The translations under genes were made by a program, and so were the position numbers. A stretch of 64,000 nucleotides of DNA, from the NCBI GenBank assembly GCA_900466745.1, contig UBNE01000008.1:1-64000 (forward strand), given 5' to 3'. This stretch comes from Hyphomicrobiales bacterium (GTDB lineage Bacteria > Pseudomonadota > Alphaproteobacteria > Rhizobiales > Beijerinckiaceae). Shown here in pieces: positions 57,701 to 64,000 of this stretch (positions within the stretch are counted from its first letter, which is position 1; each line of letters starts with the position of its first letter). Under the pieces are notes generated by a model. It saw only the letters and a list, made by a program, of their open reading frames with translations, searched no databases and was not told the origin of the DNA.

Positions 57701-57870
57701 TCGGCCGAGGCGCCGCGATAGTCGGTCCGCACCGAGACGATCGGCTCGTCGATGTTCGGATATTCGCGGACCGTCAGGCGGCCATAGGAGACGATGCCGA
57801 TCAGGATGACGAGCAGGCTCATCACCGTCGAGAGGACGGGCCTGCGGACGAAGAGCTCGAACAGGCTCAT
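54784..57870 (-). CDS. RND multidrug efflux pump, inner-membrane transporter (HAE1/MexF-like)
   Basis: A 1028-residue AcrB-type proton antiporter. It has the usual two-fold layout: TM1 (FELFVRRPVLSTVMSLLVIL, 20 residues), a large periplasmic loop, six helices, then a second loop and helices. The proton-relay motif GLVVDDAIVVLENV holds the two conserved aspartates in helix 4. The C-terminal half shows GLITKHGILILEF and the LRPILMTTGAMVLGAVPLA segment. The tail is His-rich (HASRHGGHEEAHGAH). It overlaps the fusion-protein gene by one base. No outer-membrane channel gene is adjacent. Substrates unknown. Confidence 0.95.
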   Translation of the reverse strand: MSLFELFVRRPVLSTVMSLLVILIGIVSYGRLTVREYPNIDEPIVSVRTDYRGASAEIIETQVTQILENSIAGIEGIEIISSTSRQERSFIQVRFRPDVDPDVAASDVRDRVSRVRSRMPDEIDEPVIAKVEADAQPILYLSLTSSRHGPLELTDFADRFISDRVQNVTGVAEVRILGQRQYAMRIWLDRARMSAYNISVQDVEAAVRAQNIEIPSGRIESNDREFTVLSQTGMTAPAEFREIVVKDANGFPVKLKDIAKVELGAREERNAAWFKGTPSVTIGIVKQATANPLDVSAGIEEALPGIIDDLPQGMSIAKSYDTSVFIDRSIKAVFQTILEAIVLVVLIIFVFLRSIRATLIPLVTIPVSLIGSFALMYALGFTVNTLTLLSMVLAIGLVVDDAIVVLENVHRHIEDGMKPTAAAIRGINEIAFAVVAMTLTLVAVYAPMAFSTGRTGKLFIEFALTLAGAVLVSGFVALTLTPMMCAKLLRHHDKHSWLFNLLERGFEALSRGYKASLRGALSVRPLVVLLAVGVAGAGYFFFTHLRSELAPVEDRGTITAVGVAPEGATLSFTADYARQVENYFKNIQEVETYLVIVGFPDVTRAIGFARLKPWEQRERKQQDIVAEINKGLSQIPGIRMFATNPPSLGQGNANSKPVEFVLRSSEPYTQIRGYVDRLMAEVAGSPALTNVETNLILDKPQIKVSIDRQRAADLGVGVDIVGRTMETLLGGRQVTRFNMNSKQYDVVLQVEGTERNTPQALQSIYLMGRGGTVVQLSSLVKIEENVAPKELVRFNQLRSATITAIPAPGYSLGDALKVLEDGAARVLPSSVQVDYSGQSREFKQSGASIFIVFLLALGFIYLVLAAQFESFVDPVVIMVSVPLSLTGALAALYLSGGTMNVYSQIGLITLVGLITKHGILILEFTNQLREEGKETIDALVEAAELRLRPILMTTGAMVLGAVPLAIAHGAGAESRSQIGWVIVGGMTFGTLLTLYVVPVAYSYLARKVHASRHGGHEEAHGAHPQPAE

Positions 57871-58952
57871 CAGAGCTGACTCGTCTGGACGACTTTGTCC
57901 TTGATCGCGATCGCACTGCCGTCACGCAGCCGCATCTGGCCGGCGGTGATGATCTGCATGTCGGGCTTCAGCCCGCTGACGATCTCGACCTTGCCCGGCA
58001 GGCGCTTGCCCAGTTCGACGCTGACGCGCCGCGCCTTGCCGTTGTCGACGACATAGACCATCTTGCCGACCGCGTCGGGCACCACCGCCATCTCCGGCAC
58101 GACGATCGCGTTCGGGCGCTGGTCGACGGTGATGGCGAGGCGGGCGAAGAGGCCCGGCTTCAGCGCGAGATCGGCGTTCGGGATGTTGGCGCGCAGGCGG
58201 ATGGCGCGGCCATTGACGTCGACCACCGGATCGATGGCGAAGATCTGCCCGGTGAACTTGCGGTCCGGCACGGCATCGACCCGCATCTGCACCGGCTGGC
58301 CGACCTTGAGGCGGCTCAGATAGATCTCGGGCACGCGGAAGTCGATCTTGATCGGGTCGATGCTGGTCAGCGTGATCAGTTGCTTGCCGACCGGGACATA
58401 GTCGCCGACGCCGACGGAGCGCAAACCGACCACGCCGTTGAACGGCGCCAGGATGGTCGACTGCGCCAGCTTGGCCTTGGCGAGCTGCACCCGCGCCTCG
58501 CTGGAGGCGAGCTTGGCGACGGCCTCGTCGAGCGCGACCTGCGTGCCGGAGCCGCGCTGCACCAGCGCGCGCAGCCGTTCGGCCGTGTCGCGCGCCAGGC
58601 CGAGATCGGCCTGGGCCTGCTTGAGCTCGGCGTCGAGGATGGCGGTGTCGAGCCTGACCAGCGCCTGCCCGGCCCTGACCGGCTCGCCTTCGCGGAAGCC
58701 GAGCGCGACGACGCGGCCTGCGATCTCGGGGGCGATCACCACGGATTCGTCGGCCGCCAGCGTGCCGAGCGCCTCGACCTCCTCGCTCACCGCCATGACC
58801 TCGACGGCGGCGACCTCGACCGGCACGGCCACGCGCGCGGCCGGCGCCGCGCTGGCCTGCGCCTGCTCGCCGCTGGCATGGAGATGGCGATAGCCGTAAT
58901 AGCCGCCGGCGGCGAGGCCTGCGATCAGGAGAAGGAGGACTAACCGCTTCAT
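57870..58952 (-). CDS. RND efflux periplasmic adaptor (membrane fusion protein)
   Basis: A 360-residue adaptor with an N-terminal membrane anchor (LVLLLLIAGLAAGGYYGY). It has a lipoyl half-motif EIAGRVVALGFREGEPVRAG (20 residues), a short alpha-hairpin (ELKQAQADLGLARDTAERL), the second lipoyl half (ILAPFNGVVGLRSVGVGDYV) and a beta-barrel domain. It links the inner-membrane pump to an outer-membrane channel. ATG 58952 lies next to two TetR-type half-sites. It is the first gene of the pump operon. Confidence 0.94.
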   Translation of the reverse strand: MKRLVLLLLIAGLAAGGYYGYRHLHASGEQAQASAAPAARVAVPVEVAAVEVMAVSEEVEALGTLAADESVVIAPEIAGRVVALGFREGEPVRAGQALVRLDTAILDAELKQAQADLGLARDTAERLRALVQRGSGTQVALDEAVAKLASSEARVQLAKAKLAQSTILAPFNGVVGLRSVGVGDYVPVGKQLITLTSIDPIKIDFRVPEIYLSRLKVGQPVQMRVDAVPDRKFTGQIFAIDPVVDVNGRAIRLRANIPNADLALKPGLFARLAITVDQRPNAIVVPEMAVVPDAVGKMVYVVDNGKARRVSVELGKRLPGKVEIVSGLKPDMQIITAGQMRLRDGSAIAIKDKVVQTSQL

Positions 58953-58955
58953 AGG

Positions 58956-59003
58956 ACTGGACGCTCCGATACCGCCCGACTATCTTAGACTGGACGGTCC
59001 AGT
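58956..59003. promoter_or_regulatory. TetR operator between the RND operon and its regulator
   Basis: ACTGGAC-G-GTCCAGT (58989-59003) is a perfect 15-bp palindrome. A second ACTGGAC half-site lies at 58956-58962, directly upstream of the adaptor start. The 78-bp spacer separates two divergent genes, the standard arrangement for a local TetR repressor. Confidence 0.7.
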
Positions 59004-59030
59004 TTGATAAGAGGTCTGGTGGGCGCAGCC

Positions 59031-59750
59031 ATGGCTGAAACCCCCACATTCCGGCACCACCCCGCAGCGCGGAACGGCTCGCCCGAACTCCAAGCAAAAG
59101 GCTTGCCGAAGCCCTCGCCGCGAAACGGAGCCGGGTCGCATCCGGCCGAACGCTCCCGCCCCGACAAGCACGACGCCATCACCCGCGCCGCCTCCGAAAT
59201 GTTCCTCGCCGAAGGTTTCGAGCGGGCCAGCCTCGACCAGATCGCGCACCGGGCCGGCGTCTCCAAGCAGACGATCTACAGTCATTTTGCCGATAAGGAA
59301 GCGCTCTTCAAGGCGATTTGTACCGAATTGACCGAGAAGCTGACGATTCCGCTGCGGCAGCCATCCGCCGATATCGACCTGCGCGGCGCTTTGACCCGGC
59401 TCGGCGAGGATACGCTCGCGATGATGCTGCGCCCGGCCTCGCTCGACCTGCACCGCCTCGTGACCAGCGCCGCCCATCGCTTTCCCGAACTCGGCCGCGT
59501 CGCCTATGAGGCCGGCGGGAAGCGGATGATCGCCGACGTGGCGGCGCTGCTGCTCGCGCGTTCACGAATCGGTGATGGCCTGCCGCGTCCGCTGACCCCG
59601 CCGCAGGCCGAGACGCTCGCCGAGCAGTTCGTCGGCATGCTGCGCGGCTTCCACCAGTTGCGCGGGCTGCTGGCGGTGCGGCCGCTCCCCTCGGCCCGGC
59701 GCAAGGCCTATGTCGCCGCCTGCGTCGACCTGCTCCTGCGCGGCGCCTGA
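59031..59750 (+). CDS. TetR/AcrR-family transcriptional repressor of the RND pump
   Basis: A 239-residue regulator. The helix-turn-helix is IAHRAGVSKQTIYSHFADKE (20 residues), preceded by ITRAASEMFLAEGFERASLD (20 residues). It has an unusually long Pro-rich N-terminal tail of about 45 residues before that domain. The C-terminal part is the variable ligand-binding region and ends in CVDLLLRG. ATG 59031 is used; a TTG at 59004 would overlap the operator. It is divergent from the efflux operon with a perfect palindrome between them, so it very likely represses the pump. Confidence 0.92.
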   Translation: MAETPTFRHHPAARNGSPELQAKGLPKPSPRNGAGSHPAERSRPDKHDAITRAASEMFLAEGFERASLDQIAHRAGVSKQTIYSHFADKEALFKAICTELTEKLTIPLRQPSADIDLRGALTRLGEDTLAMMLRPASLDLHRLVTSAAHRFPELGRVAYEAGGKRMIADVAALLLARSRIGDGLPRPLTPPQAETLAEQFVGMLRGFHQLRGLLAVRPLPSARRKAYVAACVDLLLRGA

Positions 59751-59891
59751 ACCGGCCATCCTGGCGGCCGGGCGGCGTCACGCCCCTGTCATCTGCGGCC
59801 GATAGCGCTCTTTCTCGTGCGTGCCCCATGGCTCCGGCGGCTTCGGCCACCGGCGCCAGCTCATGCGACCCGTCATGTGCGAGAACCTTTC

Positions 59892-60710
59892 ATGTTGCGC
59901 ATCGAAGGCCTGACCAAGCGTTTCGGCGACAGGAACGCCGTCGATACCGTCTCGCTGTCGATCCCCCATGGCGAGATGGTCGGCATCATCGGCCGGTCCG
60001 GAGCCGGCAAATCGACGCTGCTGCGCATGCTCAACCGCCTGGCCGAGCCCAGCAGCGGGCGCATCCTCTGCGAGGAGCGCGACGTCACCGCGCTGAAGGG
60101 CACGGCGCTGCGGCGCTGGCGCCGCGACACGGCGATGATCTTCCAGCAGTTCAACCTCGTCGGCCGGCTCGACGTGCTCACCAACGTGCTGCTCGGCCGG
60201 CTCAACCACCGCTCGGCCGCGCTGACCCTGGTGAAGAGCTTCTCCGAGGACGACAAGATCCGCGCCATCGCGGCGCTGGAGCGGCTCGACATGGGCCATC
60301 TCCTCGCCCAGCGCACCGAGACGCTCTCGGGCGGGCAGCAGCAGCGCGTCGCCATCGCCCGCGCGCTGGTGCAGGAGCCGCGCATCATCCTCGCCGACGA
60401 GCCGATCGCCTCGCTCGACCCGCGCAACACCCAGGTCGTGATGGATGCGCTGTTCCGCATCAACCGCGAGCACGGCATCACCGTGATCTGCAACCTGCAC
60501 GACCTCGATATCGCGGCGAAATACTGCGACCGGCTGATCGGCATGGCCGCCGGCAAGGTCGTCTTCGACGACACCCCGCAGGCGCTGACCCGCGAGGTCG
60601 CGGCCGATCTCTACGGCATCGAGGCCAAGGACGCCGGGGCCGAGGCCCTGGACGCGCTCGACGCCATCGCGGCCTCGGAAGCCCGGCGCGCCAAGCAGAA
60701 GATCGCCTGA
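59892..60710 (+). CDS. phnC: Phosphonate ABC transporter ATPase
   Basis: A 272-residue ATPase: Walker [10 protein letters not shown] (residues 34-42), signature LSGGQQQR, Walker B IILADEP followed by IASLDP, and His switch CNLHDLDIA. PhnC-type features are the [18 protein letters not shown] segment and the C-terminal [16 protein letters not shown] 59892 ([11 protein letters not shown]) is chosen; the open frame upstream has no family similarity. It heads phnC-phnD-phnE-phnE, an importer for phosphonates or similar phosphorus compounds. The C-P lyase genes are not in the window. Confidence 0.94.
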   Translation: MLRIEGLTKRFGDRNAVDTVSLSIPHGEMVGIIGRSGAGKSTLLRMLNRLAEPSSGRILCEERDVTALKGTALRRWRRDTAMIFQQFNLVGRLDVLTNVLLGRLNHRSAALTLVKSFSEDDKIRAIAALERLDMGHLLAQRTETLSGGQQQRVAIARALVQEPRIILADEPIASLDPRNTQVVMDALFRINREHGITVICNLHDLDIAAKYCDRLIGMAAGKVVFDDTPQALTREVAADLYGIEAKDAGAEALDALDAIAASEARRAKQKIA

Positions 60711-60770
60711 GCGGCACCCCGCCGCCGGACGAGCCCGACCCTGAGACGATCCACAGAAGGAGCAACCCGA

Positions 60771-61685
60771 ATGCTGACCCGTCGTCATACCCTGAAGCTG
60801 GCGGCCGCCGGCCTCGCCGCCGCCGCTGCCCCGGCCTTCGCGCAGGACTGGAAGGCGAAGTATCCCGAGCTGGTCTTCGCCATCATCCCGGCCGAGAACG
60901 CCTCGGGCGTCGTCGAGCGCTACACCCCCTTCGTGCAGTATCTGCAGAAGGAGCTCGGCACCAAGGTCACGCTGCGCGTCGCCAACGACTACGCCGCGAT
61001 CATCGAGGGCCAGCGCGCTGGCAACATCCACATCGCCTCGTACGGCCCGGCCTCCTTCGCCCGCGCCCGCATGACCGGCGTCAAGACCGACGCCTTCGCG
61101 ATCGAGACCAATCTCGACGGCACCAAGGGCTATTATTCCGTCTTCTACGTGAAGAAGGATTCGCCCTACCAGAAGATCGAGGATCTGAAGGGCAAGAATC
61201 TCGGCCTCGTCGACCCCAACTCGACCTCGGGCAACAACGTGCCGCGCTTCGCGCTGAACGGCATGAAGATCGACCCCGAGAGCTTCTTCTCCAAGGTCGT
61301 CTACACCGGCAGCCACGAGAACGCGATCATCGCCCTGCAGCAGGGCACGGTCGACATCGCCGCCAACTGGTGGAACGACGAGCAGGAATCCAACCTGCAG
61401 CGCATGGCCCGCAAGAACATGGTCAAGGCCGACGACTTCCGCATCATCTACAAGTCGGCCCAGATCGTGAACTCGCCGCTGGCCTATCTCACCGACCTGC
61501 CGGAGGATCTGAAGGCCAAGGTCCGCGACGCGGTGCTCAACCTCGCCACCAAGGACAAGGCCGCCTTCGACAAGATCTACGAAGGCAAGGCCGGCCCGCT
61601 CGTCGCCGTCGACAACGCCGCCTACGACCCGATCATCGACCTGAACAAGTTCGTCGACGACCTGCGCAAGAAGAAGTCGTCGTAA
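60771..61685 (+). CDS. phnD: Phosphonate ABC transporter substrate-binding protein
   Basis: A 304-residue periplasmic protein with leader TRRHTLKLAAAGLAAAAAPA (20 residues) cleaved near AFAQD. The PhnD pattern is clear: AIIPAENASGVVERYTPFVQ (20 residues), HIASYGPASFARAR, and GLVDPNSTSGNNVPRFAL, which forms the phosphonate-binding Ser/Thr loop, then the QQGTVDIAANWW segment. It has its own ribosome site (AGAAGGAG) before ATG 60771. It delivers substrate to the two permeases downstream. Confidence 0.95.
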   Translation: MLTRRHTLKLAAAGLAAAAAPAFAQDWKAKYPELVFAIIPAENASGVVERYTPFVQYLQKELGTKVTLRVANDYAAIIEGQRAGNIHIASYGPASFARARMTGVKTDAFAIETNLDGTKGYYSVFYVKKDSPYQKIEDLKGKNLGLVDPNSTSGNNVPRFALNGMKIDPESFFSKVVYTGSHENAIIALQQGTVDIAANWWNDEQESNLQRMARKNMVKADDFRIIYKSAQIVNSPLAYLTDLPEDLKAKVRDAVLNLATKDKAAFDKIYEGKAGPLVAVDNAAYDPIIDLNKFVDDLRKKKSS

Positions 61686-61694
61686 GCCAGCACG

Positions 61695-61772
61695 CCGTCA
61701 TGCCCGGGCCTGCCCCGGGCATCTCCAGCCGGAGATTCCCGGGCCTGCGCTTCGCCTCGCCCGGGAACGGCG
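61695..61772. repeat. Palindromic repeat between phnD and phnE
   Basis: Left end GCCGTCATGCCCGGGC, right end GCCCGGGAACGGCG, inner pair ATCTCCAGCCGGAGAT. It is related in position and ends to the other intergenic elements and lies after the binding-protein gene within the transport operon. Confidence 0.65.
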
Positions 61773-61827
61773 TCCTTGTCCGGAGCCGGCATCGGCCGGT
61801 CCCGCGACCTCCCGGAAGCGCGTCTCC

Positions 61828-62709
61828 ATGACCCTCGCGATCGACCGCAACGACCCGGCCATCCGCGCCTATGCCGAAAGCTACCGGCAGGCCGCGGCGG
61901 GCAAGCGCCGGCAGACGCTGATCGGCATCGCCGTCTTCGCCGCCTGCATCTGGCTTTCCGCCCTCGGCGCCGAGGTCGATCTCGGCAGGTTGTTCGAGAA
62001 TATCGGCCGCTTCCCCAACTATCTCTGGCAGACCCTGCCGACCTTGCGCCTTTCCAGCCTCGGCGCCGACTTCGCCGAATGGTACTGGGGCCTGTTCCGC
62101 TGGCTGAGGCTGCTCTGGCAGACCGTGCTGATCGCCTATGTCGGCACCATTCTCGGAGCGACCGGCGCCTTCCTGCTCTGCTTCGCCGCCGCCGCCAATC
62201 TCGGCCGCGCCCCCTGGCTGCGCTTCGCCGTGCGCCGCTTCCTCGAATTCTGCCGCACCGTCCCCGAGATCGTCTTCGCGCTGATCTTCGTCATCGCCTT
62301 CGGGCTGGGCCCGCTGCCCGGCGTCCTCGCCATCGCGATCCACACCATGGGCGCGCTCGGCAAGCTCTTCTCCGAAGTGGTCGAGAACATCGACCTCAAG
62401 CCGGTCGACGGCGTCACCGCCACCGGCGGCAATTGGTGGCAGGTGGTGCGCTTCGCCGTCGTGCCGCAGGTGCTCTCCAATTTCGCCAGCTACGCGCTGC
62501 TGCGCTTCGAGATCAATGTGCGCGGCGCCTCGATCATGGGCTTCGTCGGCGCCGGCGGCATCGGCCAGGACCTGATCGAGGCGATCCGCAAATTCTACTA
62601 CACCGACGTCAGCGCCATCATGCTCCTCGTGATCCTGGCCGTGATGCTGATCGATCTCGGCACGGAGCGGCTGCGCCACGCCCTCCTCAGCCTGGAGAGC
62701 CGTTCGTGA
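61828..62709 (+). CDS. phnE: Phosphonate ABC transporter permease PhnE (first copy)
   Basis: A 293-residue inner-membrane permease. The first hydrophobic helix is TLIGIAVFAACIWLSALGA; the permease core carries FCRTVPEIVFALIFVIAFGL (20 residues) and the EAA-like loop DGVTATGGNWWQVVRFAVVP (20 residues). The GFVGAGGIGQDLIEAI motif is typical of PhnE. It overlaps the second PhnE-like gene by 4 bp, so the two probably form a heterodimeric pore. Confidence 0.94.
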   Translation: MTLAIDRNDPAIRAYAESYRQAAAGKRRQTLIGIAVFAACIWLSALGAEVDLGRLFENIGRFPNYLWQTLPTLRLSSLGADFAEWYWGLFRWLRLLWQTVLIAYVGTILGATGAFLLCFAAAANLGRAPWLRFAVRRFLEFCRTVPEIVFALIFVIAFGLGPLPGVLAIAIHTMGALGKLFSEVVENIDLKPVDGVTATGGNWWQVVRFAVVPQVLSNFASYALLRFEINVRGASIMGFVGAGGIGQDLIEAIRKFYYTDVSAIMLLVILAVMLIDLGTERLRHALLSLESRS

Positions 62710-63560
62710 GCTTCGCCATTCCCGCCGCCGAGCGCGACGATATCCTGCAGCGCCACGCCGCCGCCATCCGCGGCTCGCTCGGGACCAGGCTCGCGACGAT
62801 CGGCGCCGTCGCCGCCGTCCTCGGCCTGCTCGTCTACGGGCTGACCACGCTGGAGACGACGCTGTGGCGCGTGCTCGCCGGGCTCGGCAATCTCGGCAGC
62901 TTCGTCGTGCTGATGCTGCCGCCCGATCCGGGCTCCTGGGCCCGCGCCGGCATCTTCGTCCATGCGCTGTTCGAGACGATCGCCATCGCCTTCCTCGGCA
63001 CCGTGCTGGCGGCCTTCCTCGCCCTGCCCTTCGGCTTCCTGGCCGCGCGCAACGTCGTCGCCAACCGCATCGTCCATTTCCTCGCGCGCCGCTCGCTCGA
63101 CACGGTGCGCGGCGTCGATGCGCTGATCTGGGCGCTGATCTGGATCAACGTCGTGGGGCTCGGCCCCTTCGCCGGCATGCTCGCCATCATGACCAGCGAT
63201 TTCGGCGCCTTCGGCAAGCTCTATTCCGAGGCGATCGAGGCCGCCGACCGCAAGGCGGTCGAGGGCGTCGCCTCGGTCGGCGGCAGCAAGGCCCATCAGA
63301 TCCGCTTCGGCCTGCTGCCGCAGGTGCTGCCGGTGATCGCCAGCCAGGTGCTCTACTTCATCGAATCCAACACCCGCTCCTCAACGATCATCGGCATCGT
63401 CGGCGCCGGTGGCATCGGCCTCTACCTCGCCGAGACGATCCGAACGCTGGAATGGCAGCAGACCTCCTTCCTGATCCTGCTGATCCTCGTCGCGGTCTCC
63501 GCCATCGACTTCCTGTCGGGGAAACTGCGCTTCGCGATCATCGGCAGGCGCGCGGTCTGA
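62706..63560 (+). CDS. phnE: Phosphonate ABC transporter permease PhnE (second copy)
   Basis: A 284-residue homologue of the preceding gene. GTG 62706 overlaps the upstream stop (GTGA). Key parts are RSLDTVRGVDALIWALIWIN (20 residues), the EAA-like EGVASVGGSKAHQIRFGLLP (20 residues) and GIVGAGGIGLYLAETIRTL. Tandem phnE genes are common in Alphaproteobacteria, where each makes one half of the channel. The operon ends with a palindrome before the convergent regulator gene. Confidence 0.94.
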   Translation: MSFAIPAAERDDILQRHAAAIRGSLGTRLATIGAVAAVLGLLVYGLTTLETTLWRVLAGLGNLGSFVVLMLPPDPGSWARAGIFVHALFETIAIAFLGTVLAAFLALPFGFLAARNVVANRIVHFLARRSLDTVRGVDALIWALIWINVVGLGPFAGMLAIMTSDFGAFGKLYSEAIEAADRKAVEGVASVGGSKAHQIRFGLLPQVLPVIASQVLYFIESNTRSSTIIGIVGAGGIGLYLAETIRTLEWQQTSFLILLILVAVSAIDFLSGKLRFAIIGRRAV

Positions 63561-63574
63561 GGACGGGGCCGCAT

Positions 63575-63611
63575 CGTCATTCCGGCTCGCCCCGCGCGCG
63601 CCGGAATGACG
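63575..63611. repeat. Short palindromic repeat (GTCATTCCGG type) between phnE and phnF
   Basis: Perfect 11-bp arms CGTCATTCCGG and CCGGAATGACG with a GC-rich loop, between convergent genes. Same class as 28056-28098. Confidence 0.8.
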
Positions 63612-63633
63612 GGATGGTTCCTCGTCTCCGGCC

Positions 63634-64000
63634 TCAATCCCCGAACGGCTCGATCACCATCTCCATGCGCTCGCCGGCGAAGACGCTCGAGACGAGGTGG
63701 ATCGGCGTCAGATCCGGCAGCGCGTCAATGGCCGTCGAGATCATCACCGCGGAGTCCGGCGCGATCTGGAGCAATTCGGCTTCGGCCTCGTCGGCCAGCC
63801 TCGCGGCGAGGCGTGTCGACAGGCGCACATAATCGGCGATGCCGTAGCTCCTGAACGCCGCCGTGATCGAGCCGGCCGCCTCGCGATAGGCCCTGTCGAA
63901 TTCCGGGAAGCGCTCGACCGCGAGCCAATGCGTGCCGGTGCCCATCGGCACGCCGTCGGCCAGGCTTACGCCGCGCACGCGCCAGAGCGGCGTCCCGGCC
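63634..64000 (-). CDS. phnF: GntR/HutC-family regulator, PhnF-like (N-terminal part outside window)
   Basis: Only the C-terminal 120 or so residues are in the window, and the frame is open to base 64000. The visible part is a UTRA effector domain: GTPLWRVRGVSLADGVPMG (19 residues), the THWLAVERFP segment, ADYVRLSTRLAARLADEAEA (20 residues) and the C-terminal HLVSSVFAGERMEMVIEP (18 residues). This matches PhnF proteins that control phosphonate genes, and it is encoded next to phnCDEE, convergently. The DNA-binding domain must lie beyond the window edge. Confidence 0.88.
   Translation of the reverse strand, partial: AGTPLWRVRGVSLADGVPMGTGTHWLAVERFPEFDRAYREAAGSITAAFRSYGIADYVRLSTRLAARLADEAEAELLQIAPDSAVMISTAIDALPDLTPIHLVSSVFAGERMEMVIEPFGD

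Noticed and set aside
54748-57879. Very long open frame antisense to the RND pump gene, and similar long antisense frames opposite putA, atpA, atpD and priA
   Set aside because: These are shadows of GC-rich codon use: compositionally biased in Arg, Asp, His and Gly, with no family motifs, and they exactly mirror real genes.
59751-59891. Pho box upstream of phnC (CTGTCAT near 59787)
   Set aside because: Only one half matches; the second 7-mer at 11-bp spacing does not resemble CTGTCAT, so I do not call a PhoB site.

Overview
The window is about 64 kb of high-GC DNA from an alphaproteobacterium of the order Hyphomicrobiales (Rhizobiales). I infer a Bosea/Methylobacterium-like soil or plant-associated heterotroph. 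The evidence is the atpHAGDC operon next to priA and xerC, a class I lysyl-tRNA synthetase, an Lrp-type regulator divergent from a PutA without a DNA-binding domain, and many solute-import systems. Core genes alternate with catabolic and transport cassettes. No tRNA, rRNA, CRISPR array, insertion sequence or prophage was seen.

Layout. 1-9.8 kb: end of a His-rich CobW-type GTPase, a short-chain acyl-CoA synthetase, an orphan NMT1-like binding protein, putR/putA, an old-yellow-enzyme oxidoreductase divergent from an ArsR regulator, and rppH. 10-18.8 kb: ATP synthase F1 operon, priA, xerC. 18.8-24 kb: an internally deleted SDR, an amidase and a dipeptide-type ABC importer lacking ATPase genes. 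24.2-28 kb: uronate catabolism (uxaC, uxuB) and a family-3 binding protein. 28-31.3 kb: an M20 amidohydrolase and lysK. 31.5-35 kb: a second peptide-type importer, again without ATPases.

35-41.2 kb is the most unusual locus. A TPP riboswitch with a fitting promoter precedes a tightly overlapping operon: LuxE-like acyl-protein synthetase, LuxC-like acyl reductase, a TauABC/ThiXYZ-type ABC importer and an SDR. I infer a thiamine-repressed system that imports a thiamine-related compound and reduces a carboxylate through aldehyde to alcohol, for example an oxidised thiazole or pyrimidine moiety. The substrate is a hypothesis.

41.4-46.8 kb: an enoyl-CoA hydratase, a tctCBA tripartite transporter and a secreted protein whose trypsin-like domain looks catalytically dead. 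47-54.7 kb: the bacterial alpha-2-macroglobulin / PBP1C envelope pair. 54.8-59.8 kb: an RND efflux pump with a divergent TetR regulator. 59.9-64 kb: phosphonate importer phnCDEE and the end of a PhnF-like regulator.

Palindromic repeats of one or two families (arms like GTCATTCCGG or GTCATCCCGG) sit in most intergenic gaps, including two inside the ATP synthase operon. Repeat sequence also appears to have entered the N-terminal coding regions of pbpC and of the riboswitch-operon binding protein. Several divergent gene pairs carry clear palindromic operators.
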